DNA of 64,000 bases from Paraburkholderia largidicola (GTDB taxonomy: Bacteria > Pseudomonadota > Gammaproteobacteria > Burkholderiales > Burkholderiaceae). Positions 27,615 to 37,124 of this stretch are shown in pieces. How positions within the stretch are numbered: the stretch's first letter is position 1; every line of letters begins with the position of its first letter. Under the pieces are notes generated by a model. That model made no database searches, was not told the origin of the DNA, and saw only the letters and a list, made by a program, of their open reading frames with translations. The position numbers and the translations under genes are program-made. The stretch spans positions 496,001-560,000 of the forward strand of contig NZ_AP023174.1 of assembly GCF_013426895.1 (NCBI RefSeq), in the 5' to 3' direction.

Positions 27615-27994
27615 CGTTTCTCTCCATGTCAAGCGTAGTCGGGTGGCCTTTGCGCCTTGCCGACGGCCCTGCCGGCAGACGGAGGATCCCGCGGGCGGCG
27701 AACCCGTGGATCAGGCCTGAAGTTGTGCTTGCTTCACCCCATGTCCAGTGCATTCCGCTCGGTCCAGGGACGTTTAAGGACGTTGGGGAACTGGAGTGTA
27801 GTCAATGGCGGCCGGAAGTCCAAATCGGCCCCCGTAAATTTTCCCGTTGACAGCACCGCCTGTGAGAGGCGGTCTACTGGCCACGGCAAATCCTTGATTT
27901 CACTGGAGGTTTTGCGTGCGGTGCAGCATGGCGGAAACGGACTTGCGACACCGCCGGCCTGCCTCAGGCAAAGCGGCGAGGCCGCAGCCGACGG
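27615..27994. other. Intergenic region without recognisable gene
   Basis: No credible ORF. A small perfect hairpin (ACCGCCT, loop GTGAG, AGGCGGT) lies at 27855-27873, without a T tract. It could carry the promoter of the small gene to its left and a terminator for glpR to its right. Confidence 0.4.
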
Positions 27995-28774
27995 TCACTC
28001 GGCAATATAGACCTGGGTGCCCGCGTTAGTGAGCGTTTCCGTCATGTCGGGCGGCGGCGGGGCGTCGGTGAAGAGGGAGTCGATCTGGTTCAGATGGCCT
28101 TGGCGCACGAGCGCCGGGCGGCCGAATTTCGAATGGTCGGCGGCGAGGAAGACGGTGCGCGAATGTTCGATGATCGCCTCCGCGACGCGCACCTCGCGTG
28201 TGTCGAAATCGCGCAGCGTGCCGTCCGTTTCGATGCTCGACGTGCCGATGATCGCGAAGTCGACCTTGAACTGGCGAATGAAGTCGATAGTCAGTTCGCC
28301 GACGATACCCTTGTCCCACGGACGCACGATCCCGCCCGTCACCAGCACCTCGCAATCCGGGTAGCCGCTCATCATGCTCGCGACGTTCAGGTTATTCGTG
28401 ATCACGCGCAGCCCGCGGTGCCGGTTCAGCGCGCGCGCGACTTCTTCCGTCGTCGTGCCGAGATTGATGAAGAGGGACGCCTGATCGGGAATATGCGTGG
28501 CGACCAGCGCCGCGATGCGCCGCTTCTCGTCATGAAACATGCGCTGCCGCGCGCTGTACGAGACGTTCTCCGAACTGGTTGGCAGACTCGCACCGCCGTG
28601 ATAGCGGCGCAGCAGATTCATGTCGGCGAGCCAGTTGACGTCGCGGCGAATCGTCTGCGGCGTCACGTCGAAATGCGCAGCCAGATCGTCGACCGTCACG
28701 AAGCCGTCGCGTTGCACCCACTCCAGCAGTTCCTGTTGACGTGCGTTAAGCGTGAGGCGGGGGTCTCGTGTCAT
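27995..28774 (-). CDS. glpR: Glycerol-3-phosphate regulon repressor, DeoR family
   Basis: The 259-residue protein has an N-terminal DeoR HTH (RQQELLEWVQRDGFVTVDDL, then AHFDVTPQTIRRDVNWLA) and a DeoR sensor domain with NLGTTTEEVARAL and TDGTLRDFDTREV. The proximity of glpD and glpK and the high match to GlpR style support the assignment. The start at MTRDPRLTLNARQQ (28774) fits the family length; the longer open frame is not coding. It should repress glpD and glpK until glycerol 3-phosphate is present. Confidence 0.93.
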   Translation of the reverse strand: MTRDPRLTLNARQQELLEWVQRDGFVTVDDLAAHFDVTPQTIRRDVNWLADMNLLRRYHGGASLPTSSENVSYSARQRMFHDEKRRIAALVATHIPDQASLFINLGTTTEEVARALNRHRGLRVITNNLNVASMMSGYPDCEVLVTGGIVRPWDKGIVGELTIDFIRQFKVDFAIIGTSSIETDGTLRDFDTREVRVAEAIIEHSRTVFLAADHSKFGRPALVRQGHLNQIDSLFTDAPPPPDMTETLTNAGTQVYIAE

Positions 28775-29200
28775 GATGTTTTTGTGAGCGCCGCACCTGA
28801 AGCGGGCGAAGGTTGGCTTGGCCGTATTGTAAGACCTTCGTTGTGTTCGTCGTCGTTGGTTTGTGTTCGGATTTTTTCGATCGCCTGAACGCCGGTCGAA
28901 AGGAAGCGTAAGGCGACTGTGCGATGCCGCTTTGTCTTGCGGTTTCGCGCTCGCCAAGGTGTTCGAATCATCCGGCAGACAGTCTTTTGTGCATTCGCAC
29001 GATCAATCAAGGTTTGGGCGGAACTGCGTCGATCCGGCATGGTCTCTGCTGTGTTGTCTGCGAATTTGCAGAGCAGCGTCTAAGATGAAGATAAAAATTC
29101 AATGTTGCAAGGCACTGTAGGCGTCGAGGGCGGCGGTCGAACCGGGATAGGCGCGGTTCAGCCCGCGCACGAGGCGCTACGGTTTTCGGAGTGAACTTTT
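28775..29200. other. Divergent intergenic region between glpR and the diiron protein gene
   Basis: This 426-base stretch holds no credible gene. It must contain the promoters of both flanking genes. GGAGTGA before 29201 is the ribosome-binding site of the + strand gene. Composition is more AT-rich than the coding surroundings near 29040-29110. I see no clear terminator or repeat. Confidence 0.4.
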
Positions 29201-30028
29201 ATGCACAACGAGGCTGTTCACGTGATGCCCTGGCGCATCGAAGACATCGATCTCAATCGTATCGACCGTCAACGCGCGGTCGCCAATGAAGACCTGTTGT
29301 TGCTGCTGTGCGCCGCCTCGTTTATCGAAAGCGGTACGGATCTTTACACGAGCAATCTGAGCAGGTTCTTCAATGGCGATCCCGAGGTGTCGGCGTGGCT
29401 CAACAACGAGTGGGAGCCCGAAGAGATGCAGCACGGCCGCGCGCTGAAGGCGTACATCGCGCATGTCTGGCCTGAGTTCGATTGGGACACGGCGTTCCGC
29501 AACTTCTTCGAGGAGTATTCGAAGACCTGCAACATGGAAGACTTCGAGAAGACGCGCGCGCTGGAGATGGTCGCGCGCTGCGTCGTCGAGACGGGAACGG
29601 CTACGCTGTATCGGGCGATCGGCGTGTGTTCGGACGAGCCCGTGCTGAAGGAAATCACCGACAACATCCGCACCGACGAAGTCCGTCACTACAAGCACTT
29701 TTTCAAGTACTTCAAGAAGTACAACAAAATCGAGGGCAATGGCCGGCTCGCCGTGCTCGGCGCGTTGATGCGGCGCGTGATGGAGATCAAGAACGAAGAC
29801 TCGGAGATCGCACTGCGTCACGTGTTCGCGATCCGCTATCCCGAGCGCGTCAACGATCCCGTGTATAACCGCGACAAGGCAGCGCGCGTGAACAAGCTCG
29901 TGCGGCATAACCTGTCGGCCGATATGTGTGTGAAGATGCTGCTCAAGCCGCTCGATTTGCCGGCGAAAATTCAGCCAGGCGTCCATTACCCGCTCGCGAA
30001 GATCACGCAGCACGTCTTTTTCCGCTGA
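29201..30028 (+). CDS. Ferritin-like diiron carboxylate protein
   Basis: The 275-residue, mainly helical protein has a complete ferritin-like ligand set: Glu43 (FIESGTDLY), Glu75-Met-Gln-His78, Glu130 (VVETGTATLY) and Glu160-Val-Arg-His163. The two ExxH motifs spaced by about 85 residues match acyl-ACP desaturase-like and other diiron oxygenase/oxidase proteins. The reaction is unknown. It stands alone, with a terminator at 30079-30107. It has no signal peptide, so it is cytoplasmic. Confidence 0.83.
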   Translation: MHNEAVHVMPWRIEDIDLNRIDRQRAVANEDLLLLLCAASFIESGTDLYTSNLSRFFNGDPEVSAWLNNEWEPEEMQHGRALKAYIAHVWPEFDWDTAFRNFFEEYSKTCNMEDFEKTRALEMVARCVVETGTATLYRAIGVCSDEPVLKEITDNIRTDEVRHYKHFFKYFKKYNKIEGNGRLAVLGALMRRVMEIKNEDSEIALRHVFAIRYPERVNDPVYNRDKAARVNKLVRHNLSADMCVKMLLKPLDLPAKIQPGVHYPLAKITQHVFFR

Positions 30029-30078
30029 GCGTCGCGGCGCGCGGTTACGGCGTAGAAAGCCTGGACCGCTGACGCATG

Positions 30079-30107
30079 AATGGCCCGCTCTTCAGGCGGG
30101 CCATTTT
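30079..30107 (+). terminator. Rho-independent terminator after the diiron protein gene
   Basis: AATGGCCCGC and GCGGGCCATT form a perfect 10-bp stem around TCTTCAG, followed by TTTTC. It lies about 50 bases after the stop codon. Confidence 0.88.
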
Positions 30108-30158
30108 CATTTGCGCCGGATGCCGCGCGCGCGCGTACCTACGACGGAGGAATCACTC

Positions 30159-30683
30159 ATGACCGCATCCGCGGAGCAAAACCGCGCACTTGATCAACAG
30201 ATTTTCGACGAATGGCCTGCTGAATTACGCGCGTTATTCGATGGCTCGGCGCTCGCATCGAAGGTGGGTTTTACGGCATCGCTGTTGACCGTCGACGAAA
30301 GCGGTGCGCATTTGCGTACGTCGCTGCTCGGCATCGGAGAACTCTATGCGCCTGACTCGCGCACGCTATGCGTCGCGCTGTGGCCGCAGTCGCGCGCCGC
30401 GCAGGCGATCGCGCGCAGCGGACGTGCCGCGCTGACGTTCGTATTCGATGAGGCGTTCTACCAGATTCAACTCGCGCTCGCGCCGTTGAGCGCGGATGCT
30501 GCGGGCCTGGCGTGCTTCGCGGGATCGATCGAATCCGGCGAAGCGCATCGCGTGCGCTATGCGCGCCTGACGGCGGGCATCACGTTCGACCTGGAAGAGG
30601 GGAGAGATGCGGTGCTCGAGCGCTGGACGCAGCAGATCGAGTACCTGAAGAAAGCCGCCGGCGGCGCGGCGGCTGGGAGGTAG
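30159..30683 (+). CDS. Pyridoxamine 5'-phosphate oxidase-like split-barrel protein
   Basis: The 174-residue protein has the pattern of the FMN-binding split barrel: LRTSLLGIGELYAPDSRTLCVALWP as the first sheet strands, and AALTFVFDEAFYQIQLALAP as the next. No PdxH catalytic residues are evident, so it is a general PNPOx-like protein and not PdxH. GGAGG lies nine bases before the ATG. Function is unknown. Confidence 0.7.
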   Translation: MTASAEQNRALDQQIFDEWPAELRALFDGSALASKVGFTASLLTVDESGAHLRTSLLGIGELYAPDSRTLCVALWPQSRAAQAIARSGRAALTFVFDEAFYQIQLALAPLSADAAGLACFAGSIESGEAHRVRYARLTAGITFDLEEGRDAVLERWTQQIEYLKKAAGGAAAGR

Positions 30684-30739
30684 TAGTCGGACAGGCGTGA
30701 GACGCCCGCAATGGGAATGCGGAGCGTCTCTGCGTTGCC

Positions 30740-32272
30740 TCAGTTACCGCGCTGACCGCCGCGCGGCGCGCCGGAGCGCGGCTTGCCGCCGCCACCGAGC
30801 AATGCACCCGGATTGCTGCCGTGCGGCTTGCGCGGTGCGTGCGGAGCACGCGCGTTGCCTTCATGCGCGACAGCGCGCGGCTTCTCCTGATGGCGTGCGC
30901 CATCGGTGCGCGCCTGCGCGGGCTTCGAACCTTGCGGCTTGGCTTGCTGCTTCGGCTTGTCGCCCGAAGCGCGTTGGCCGCCGCGCGCCGCGCCATTGTT
31001 CGCGTTGGCCGAGCCTTCGCGCGTTTGCTGCCCCTGAGCTTGCCGTTGACCTTGACCTTGGCCCTGGCGCGGTTGACGGCCGCCACCGCCGCCGCCCTGG
31101 CCGCGGCGCAGGATCGGCTCGGGCCGCGCATTCGGATCCGGCTCGAAGCCCGCGATCACTTCCTGCGGCACGGCGCGCTTGATCAGCTTCTCGATGTCCT
31201 TCAGCAACTGAAGCTCATCGACGCACACCAGCGATACCGCCTCGCCCGTCGCGCCGGCGCGGCCCGTTCGGCCGATACGGTGCACGTAGTCTTCCGGCAC
31301 GTTCGGCAGATCGAAGTTGACCACGTGCGGCAACTGATCGATATCGATGCCGCGCGCGGCGATGTCGGTGGCGACGAGCACCTGCAGCGTGTTGTTCTTG
31401 AACTCGGCCAGCGCGCGCGTGCGGGCCGACTGGCTCTTGTTGCCGTGAATCGCGAGCGCGCTGATGCCGTCCTTCGTCAGCTGTTCGGCCAGACGGTTCG
31501 CGCCATGCTTCGTGCGCGTGAACACGAGCACCTGAAACCAGTTGTGCTGCTTGATCAGATGCGTGAGCATCTCGCGCTTGCGATCGCGGTCGACAGGGTG
31601 AATCTTCTGCGCGACCGTTTCGGCCGTCGTGTTGCGGCGTGCGACTTCGATCAGTGCGGGCGAATCGAGCAGGTTGTCGGCGAGCGCCTTGATTTCGTCC
31701 GAGAAGGTGGCCGAGAACAGCAGGTTCTGGCGCTTCGGCGGCAGCTTGGCGAGCACGCGCTTGATGTCGTGGATGAAGCCCATGTCGAGCATGCGGTCGG
31801 CTTCGTCGAGCACGAGAATCTCGAGATGCGACAGGTCGATGGTCTTCTGCTGCATGTGATCGAGCAGACGCCCAGGCGTCGCAACGACGATATCGACGCC
31901 GCGCCGCAACGCGTCGATTTGCGGGTTGATGCCGACGCCGCCGAACATCACGGTCGACTTAAGCTTCAGATACTTGCCGTACGCGCGCACGCTTTCCTCG
32001 ACCTGCGCGGCGAGTTCGCGGGTCGGCGTAAGGATCAGCGCGCGAATGACGCGCTTGCCGCCCGGCGCGGGCGGCATGGTGAGAAGACGTTGCAGGATGG
32101 GCAGCGTGAAGCCGGCCGTCTTGCCCGTGCCCGTCTGGGCACCGGCCAACAGATCGCCGCCGTTGAGGACGGCGGGAATGGCTTGCTGCTGGATCGGAGT
32201 CGGCGATGTGTAGCCGAGTTCATTGACTGCGCGGACCAGCTGTTCGGACAAGCCGAGGGAATCAAAAGACAT
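30740..32272 (-). CDS. rhlE: DEAD-box ATP-dependent RNA helicase RhlE
   Basis: The 510-residue helicase has the Q motif ([14 protein letters not shown]), Walker A AQTGTGKT at 45-52, [20 protein letters not shown] at 156-159, SATF, and the C-terminal RecA-like domain with [19 protein letters not shown] and [10 protein letters not shown]. After about residue 400 comes a 110-residue tail very rich in Gly, Gln, Arg and Ala, the RNA-binding basic tail typical of RhlE. The start at [16 protein letters not shown] is the family one. It acts in ribosome assembly and mRNA turnover. Confidence 0.95.
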   Translation of the reverse strand: MSFDSLGLSEQLVRAVNELGYTSPTPIQQQAIPAVLNGGDLLAGAQTGTGKTAGFTLPILQRLLTMPPAPGGKRVIRALILTPTRELAAQVEESVRAYGKYLKLKSTVMFGGVGINPQIDALRRGVDIVVATPGRLLDHMQQKTIDLSHLEILVLDEADRMLDMGFIHDIKRVLAKLPPKRQNLLFSATFSDEIKALADNLLDSPALIEVARRNTTAETVAQKIHPVDRDRKREMLTHLIKQHNWFQVLVFTRTKHGANRLAEQLTKDGISALAIHGNKSQSARTRALAEFKNNTLQVLVATDIAARGIDIDQLPHVVNFDLPNVPEDYVHRIGRTGRAGATGEAVSLVCVDELQLLKDIEKLIKRAVPQEVIAGFEPDPNARPEPILRRGQGGGGGGRQPRQGQGQGQRQAQGQQTREGSANANNGAARGGQRASGDKPKQQAKPQGSKPAQARTDGARHQEKPRAVAHEGNARAPHAPRKPHGSNPGALLGGGGKPRSGAPRGGQRGN

Positions 32273-32469
32273 AAAAACTCTTTGCAATGCAATTGTGCAA
32301 ACGGTGTCGAACGCGGCCAGAAGGCGCGTTCGCGGGCGATTCGCATGATCGCTCGCCCGACACTCACCGTTCACGGAGAAATCGGCGGCACGCGAAATGC
32401 GTGCCGAATTGCTCGACGAGCTATGCAGACACGTCGACTGGCATTAAGTTGCATCCGCCGTCATGCGCC

Positions 32470-33090
32470 TCATGCGACATAACGCGCGACGCTGACGAAC
32501 TGACACAGACTGCCGGCGAGTACGAACAGGTGCCAGATGCCATGTCCGTGCCGGATGCGCTCGTCGTTGATGAAGAAGTAGATGCCTGCGCTATAGATGA
32601 TTCCGCCAGCCAGCAGCCAGGCCGTGCCTGCGGCCGGCAATGCAGTGACCAACGGACGGACGGCAACGAGCGCGAGCCATCCCATCAGCACATACAGCAC
32701 CATCGATACGCTGCGGGTGCGTCGCCCGAGCGTCAATTCCTGCACGATCCCGAGCGCGGCCAACCCCCAGCTTACGCCAAATAGCGACCAGCCCCATGGA
32801 CCACGCAATGTGACCAGTGTGAACGGCGTATAGCTGCCCGCGATCAGCAGATAAATTGCAGAGTGATCGCACTTCTGCAAGATAGCCTTCAGACGCGGAC
32901 TACGCACGCTGTGATACATCGTCGAGATGCCGTACAGCACGCAGAGCATCGCGCCATAGACGCTGAAGCTCACGACCTTGTACGCATCGCCGTCGAGCGC
33001 GCCCATTGTCACGAGCGTCGCCAGCCCCGCCACCGACAGTACGGCGCCGATGAGGTGAGTGATGCTGTTTAGACGCTCCCCGACTTGCAC
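32470..33090 (-). CDS. Hemolysin III / YqfA-type seven-helix membrane protein (PAQR superfamily)
   Basis: This 206-residue protein has seven membrane helices. Conserved polar residues are Glu5 and His12 (VGERLNSITHLIGA), Ser-His in MYHSVRSPRLKAILQKCDHSAIY with Asp-His, and the C-terminal HGHGIWHLFVLAGS. These histidines are the zinc site of the hlyIII/PAQR family. The name is historical; a role in membrane homeostasis is more likely. It has its own upstream region and no operon partner. Confidence 0.92.
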   Translation of the reverse strand: MQVGERLNSITHLIGAVLSVAGLATLVTMGALDGDAYKVVSFSVYGAMLCVLYGISTMYHSVRSPRLKAILQKCDHSAIYLLIAGSYTPFTLVTLRGPWGWSLFGVSWGLAALGIVQELTLGRRTRSVSMVLYVLMGWLALVAVRPLVTALPAAGTAWLLAGGIIYSAGIYFFINDERIRHGHGIWHLFVLAGSLCQFVSVARYVA

Positions 33091-33203
33091 GGCCCTTCCT
33101 CCTGCATGATGCCCATCTCATCCGACCACCAACACGGGACCAACGTTATACGCCCGATAGGCCGGATGTCTTCGACGTCGATCAACTGCGAAACCACGCT
33201 CCT

Positions 33204-33248
33204 GAAAAAAGCGAAGGGCGCGGCCGCGATTATCGCAGGCCGCGCCCT
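33204..33248 (-). terminator. Rho-independent terminator of the cytochrome c operon
   Basis: On the minus strand AGGGCGCGGCC pairs with GGCCGCGCCCT (33215-33248, perfect 11 bp) and is followed by TCGCTTTTTTCAGG. It lies 17 bases after the stop of the trihaem cytochrome gene. Confidence 0.88.
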
Positions 33249-33265
33249 GAACCTTCAGACGACGC

Positions 33266-34564
33266 TTAGTCGAGCGGCGCCGAACGCAGATCGGACACTT
33301 GTTGCGGCGACACAGCCGTGCCGTGGTTACCCCACGACTGGCGGATGTACGTCACAACGGCTGCCACTTCCTGATTCGACAGCGCTTGCGCAAACGGCGG
33401 CATGCCATACGGCTTCGGATTGCCACCCGTGCTCGGCGGATAACCGCCGTTCAACACCATGCGGATCGGGTTCACGGCCGACGGCATCTGGATCGACGGA
33501 TTGTTCGCGAGCGGCGGGAACGACGGCGGCATACCGAGACCGTTCTCCGCGTGGCACTTCGCGCAGTTGTCAGCGTAGATCTTCTGGCCTTGCTTCAACA
33601 GTTCGCTGCCGAACTGTTGCGACGTCTCCAGTTGCAGATGCTCGGGCGCTTCGTCCTTCTGCGGAATGGTCTTCAGGTACGTCGACATCGCGTGGACGTC
33701 TTCGTCCGACATGTACTGCAGGCTGTTGTGAACCACTTCAGCCATCGGACCGAACACGGCGCCCCGTTGCGACACGCCCGTCTTCAGCAGATCGGAAATG
33801 TCCTTGATGTCCCAGTCGCCGAGGCCGGCTTCCTTGTTCGACGTCAGCGAAGGCGCATACCAGTTCTGCAGCGGGATCAGACCGCCCGCGAACGCAGCCG
33901 AGTTGACCGGGCCGCCCATCGCGTTGATCGACGTGTGGCACATGCCGCAGTGGCCGAGGCCTTCGATCAGATACGCGCCGCGGTTCCATTCCACCGACTT
34001 GGTCGGGTCCGCCTTGTACTCGCCTTCACGGAAGAACAACGTGCGCCAGCCGATCAGCAGGTTCCGGTTGTTGAACGGGAACTTCAGTTCGTGCGGACGG
34101 CTCGGCACCGCGACGGGCGGGACCGAACGCAGGTAGGCGTAGATCGCGTCCGCGTCGGCACGCGAGACCTTCGTGTAGCTCGTGAACGGGAAGGCCGGAT
34201 AGAGCAGGCTGCCGTCCTTCGAGCGGCCCGTGTGCATCGCGCGATAAAAGTCGTCCTGCGACCACTTGCCGATGCCGTACTGATCGTCAGGTGTGATGTT
34301 CGGCGTGAACAGCGTGCCGAACGGCGTCGCCATAGGCAGGCCGCCGGCGAATTCCTTGCCGCCGCGCACCGTGTGGCAGGCGATACAGTCGCCAGCGCGA
34401 GCGAGGTATTCGCCCTTCTTGATCAATGCAGCCTGGTCTGCCGGTGTGGCTGCGACGGCGGTGCCGTTATGCAGATAGTCGCTGCCCGACCACAGGACGG
34501 GAACGAGCGCGGCAGCCGCTACGACGACGACAGCCGAAAGCGCGAACAAGGACTTGCGTTTCAT
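33266..34564 (-). CDS. Trihaem c-type cytochrome (alcohol/aldehyde dehydrogenase cytochrome-subunit type)
   Basis: The 432-residue exported protein has a signal anchor at about 5-25 and three haem-binding motifs: CIACH at 60-64, CGMCH at 206-210 and CAKCH at 334-338. The spacing is that of the cytochrome subunits of membrane-bound alcohol, aldehyde and gluconate dehydrogenases, which pass electrons to ubiquinol oxidase. No dehydrogenase subunit is encoded next to it. GGGAGAG precedes the ATG at 34564. It follows the dihaem gene by 20 bases in one operon. Confidence 0.93.
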   Translation of the reverse strand: MKRKSLFALSAVVVVAAAALVPVLWSGSDYLHNGTAVAATPADQAALIKKGEYLARAGDCIACHTVRGGKEFAGGLPMATPFGTLFTPNITPDDQYGIGKWSQDDFYRAMHTGRSKDGSLLYPAFPFTSYTKVSRADADAIYAYLRSVPPVAVPSRPHELKFPFNNRNLLIGWRTLFFREGEYKADPTKSVEWNRGAYLIEGLGHCGMCHTSINAMGGPVNSAAFAGGLIPLQNWYAPSLTSNKEAGLGDWDIKDISDLLKTGVSQRGAVFGPMAEVVHNSLQYMSDEDVHAMSTYLKTIPQKDEAPEHLQLETSQQFGSELLKQGQKIYADNCAKCHAENGLGMPPSFPPLANNPSIQMPSAVNPIRMVLNGGYPPSTGGNPKPYGMPPFAQALSNQEVAAVVTYIRQSWGNHGTAVSPQQVSDLRSAPLD

Positions 34565-34584
34565 TGTTTGTCTCTCCCGGTGCC

Positions 34585-35319
34585 TTATTGCGGTTCGCTG
34601 CCGCAGGCAAGCGGAGTCTTCAACGATTTGGCGGGTGCCGGCACGGGGTTCTGCGGCGCCTGCTGCGTGGACAGCCACGCGGCGACTGCGTTCACGTCGG
34701 CGTCCGTCAGACGCGTGGCGATCGTGTGCATGCAGTCAGGCTCGATGGCGTGACGCGAACCCGAACGCCATGCGCCCAGCTGCGCGCTGATGTAGTCCAT
34801 GTGCAGGCCGACCAGACCCGGGATAGCCGGTTCCATGCCCGTCAGCAACTTGCCGTGGCACGCGGCGCAAGCGGGGATCTGCCTCGACGCGTCGCCGTTC
34901 AGCACGATTTCCTTGCCGCGCGCGAGCACGGAGTCCGCGACCGTCGGTTTCGACGGCGTCGGATACGGCGGACGCTGCTGCGAGAAGTACGTTGCAATGT
35001 CGTGAAGGTAGTCGTCCGAGAGATACGTGACGAGGTAGTTCATCGGCGGGTACTTGCGCCGGCCTTCACGGAAGTTCTTCAACTGGTTGTACAGGTACTC
35101 GGCCGGCTTGCCGGCGAGACGCGGAAAATAGTCGTTGTCCGTACCCTGACCTTTCGAACCGTGACACGCCGTGCAGCCTTGCACGCGCGCTTCCATCGTG
35201 TCCGGAGCTTTAGGCTGGGTTTGCGCTTGTACAGCGCCAGATACGCCTGCACACCCGATCAGCAACAGGGCGAGCAGCGGTCGAAAAATGCGTCTTGAAG
35301 ACACGCGTAACTCCATCAT
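34585..35319 (-). CDS. Dihaem c-type cytochrome (c4-like)
   Basis: The 244-residue protein has a signal peptide (RPLLALLLIGCAGVSGAVQA) and two CXXCH motifs, CTACH at about 49-53 and CAACH near residue 150, each followed by an axial Met candidate (YPPMNY, and MEPAIPG). The two-fold repeat resembles cytochrome c4. Start is one of two adjacent ATGs (35319 or 35316). It heads the operon with the trihaem cytochrome, so the pair may form a periplasmic electron route to a terminal oxidase. Confidence 0.88.
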   Translation of the reverse strand: MMELRVSSRRIFRPLLALLLIGCAGVSGAVQAQTQPKAPDTMEARVQGCTACHGSKGQGTDNDYFPRLAGKPAEYLYNQLKNFREGRRKYPPMNYLVTYLSDDYLHDIATYFSQQRPPYPTPSKPTVADSVLARGKEIVLNGDASRQIPACAACHGKLLTGMEPAIPGLVGLHMDYISAQLGAWRSGSRHAIEPDCMHTIATRLTDADVNAVAAWLSTQQAPQNPVPAPAKSLKTPLACGSEPQ

Positions 35320-35770
35320 TATCGGGGGCCTGGCCGAACTTCGAACGGATCGGTGTGTGCAGCGCGATGAATGCGGCGGACGGTGCGCAGCGACCTCGCA
35401 TTCTATCATCGATGGGTAATGGTGACTATTTGCCACATGCGACGAACTTCATGCCTGACGCGCCCGAGCGACACGCTCAATGCGACAAGTTGACGCAATC
35501 CGCCGTCATCTTTCGCGTTCCTGGCCTGCCTCCGTTCAGTGCCGGCCTGGCGGTAGCGCTTCCAACTCATTTAAGATTGCGCATTTTGCATCGACGGCTG
35601 TTGTCGCTTTGTTGCCTCTCGATGTTCCAGTTTTGAGCGAATTCGTGTAGGGCGCTTTGCTTCGGACCTGGGCGTCGCCGCCGTTGAACTCCCGGTTGAA
35701 CTGACAGGCCCGCAAAACATCGAAGCGTACTATCCGGACCGTCCCCGCCTTTTCCATCTACCGCCAGCCT
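35320..35770. other. Intergenic region without recognisable gene
   Basis: The 451 bases separate the cytochrome operon from copC. Short open frames here have no family character. The region must hold both divergent promoters. I find no clear operator, repeat or terminator. Confidence 0.4.
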
Positions 35771-36148
35771 ATGACCTTCTCCTTGTTTTCTCGCTTGACG
35801 CTTCGCTGGCTTGCGGCGTGCGGCGTGTCGCTCGCCTTCGCGTCGACCGCCTTTGCCCACGCGACGCCCACGTCGCGCGATCCCGCGCCGGACACTGAAG
35901 TCGCCGCGCCTTCCGCCGTGACGATCCGCTTCAGCGAGCCGCTCGAGCCGGCGTTCAGCAAGCTCGCGCTCGTCGATGCCAACGACAGACCGGTTGCGTC
36001 GGCAGCCTCGCAGGTCGATCCGCAGGACACGAAGACGATGCATCTCGCGCTGCAACCGCTCGCGCCTGGCCGCTACACGGTGCAATGGACGGCGGTTGCC
36101 GAAGACGGACATCGGACGAAGGGCAGCTACGCCTTCAGCGTCAAATGA
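35771..36148 (+). CDS. copC: CopC-domain periplasmic copper-binding protein
   Basis: The 125-residue protein has a signal peptide with cleavage AFA before His30, so the mature chain begins HATPTSRDPAPD. The free N-terminal His and a second His in VAEDGHRTKGSYAF form the Cu(II) site of CopC/YobA proteins. SAVTIRFSEPLEPAFSKL is the family core. It overlaps copD by four bases (ATGA), so the two are translationally coupled and act together in periplasmic copper binding and import. Confidence 0.94.
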   Translation: MTFSLFSRLTLRWLAACGVSLAFASTAFAHATPTSRDPAPDTEVAAPSAVTIRFSEPLEPAFSKLALVDANDRPVASAASQVDPQDTKTMHLALQPLAPGRYTVQWTAVAEDGHRTKGSYAFSVK

Positions 36149-37074
36149 GAGTCGACGGATTGTGGATCGGGCAGGTCGCGATGGCCGCGCTCATGAACGT
36201 CGCGTTTGCGTTTGCCGTCGGTTCGGCATTGCTCAGCGCGTGGCTCGTCAACGATGCCCAGGCGAAGATCGCGCCCGCGCGTCCCGCATGGTTGCGCGCG
36301 CAGCGGTCGATGCAGGCGTCCGCGATCGTGCTGGTGCTGGCCGATCTCGGCTGGCTGCTCTATCAGGCGGCCGAGATGGCGGGCGTGCGCTTGCCGGAAG
36401 CATTCAGCGTCGTGCCGACGATGCTGTCGCAAACGCACGTCGGCTTCGGCTGGAGTGTCGCGTTTGCCGGTGCGCTCGTGCTGGTGCTCGTGTCGTTCGC
36501 ACGGCAGACCAATGTGTTGCGCAATGCGCTGCTGTGGCTTGCCGTGATCGCGATTGCGGGCGGCAAGGCGACGCTCGGTCACGCAGCGGATGCGGGCGTG
36601 GCGTCGGCGGCTATCGGCATGCACACGCTGCATGTGCTCACGACGTCCGTGTGGGGCGGCCTCGTGCTCGCGGCGGGGTTCTCGGTGTTGCCCGCGCTAG
36701 GCACGTCGATCGCGCGTGGCGTGCTGATCCGCACGGCGACGCAGTTGTCGAATGTGTCGCTCGTTGCTGTCGCGTTCGTCCTGCTCTCGGGCGTGTTCAA
36801 CGCGGCGCGCGGCTCGGGCAATTCGTTCCTCGCAATCGAAATGAGCACATGGGGACACGTGTTGATGCTGAAGCTCGCGCTGGTTGCGCTGGCGCTGGTG
36901 CTTGGCGGATTGAACCGTTTCTCGGCGTTGCCGCGCCTGCGTCGCACGGCGTCGACGATGGACGCGCATACGTTCACCAATCTGCTGTACCTCGAAGCGC
37001 TCGCGATGCTCGGCATCTTCGCGGCCGCCGCTGTGCTGTCGCACAGCGTTCCGGGTTTCGCGGCGCTCGGCTGA
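36145..37074 (+). CDS. copD: CopD-family copper resistance/import membrane protein
   Basis: The 309-residue integral membrane protein has about eight helices. The C-terminal half (from about residue 185) matches the CopD domain, with GHAADAGVASAAIGMHTLHV and His-rich positions near membrane faces. Start is the ATG at 36145 that overlaps the copC stop. CopD is thought to move copper received from CopC across the inner membrane. Confidence 0.92.
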   Translation: MRVDGLWIGQVAMAALMNVAFAFAVGSALLSAWLVNDAQAKIAPARPAWLRAQRSMQASAIVLVLADLGWLLYQAAEMAGVRLPEAFSVVPTMLSQTHVGFGWSVAFAGALVLVLVSFARQTNVLRNALLWLAVIAIAGGKATLGHAADAGVASAAIGMHTLHVLTTSVWGGLVLAAGFSVLPALGTSIARGVLIRTATQLSNVSLVAVAFVLLSGVFNAARGSGNSFLAIEMSTWGHVLMLKLALVALALVLGGLNRFSALPRLRRTASTMDAHTFTNLLYLEALAMLGIFAAAAVLSHSVPGFAALG

Positions 37075-37124
37075 GCGCGATCAGGCTGGTCTCGTCGGTC
37101 ATGCCGGTCGCCGGCTGCAAGCGG

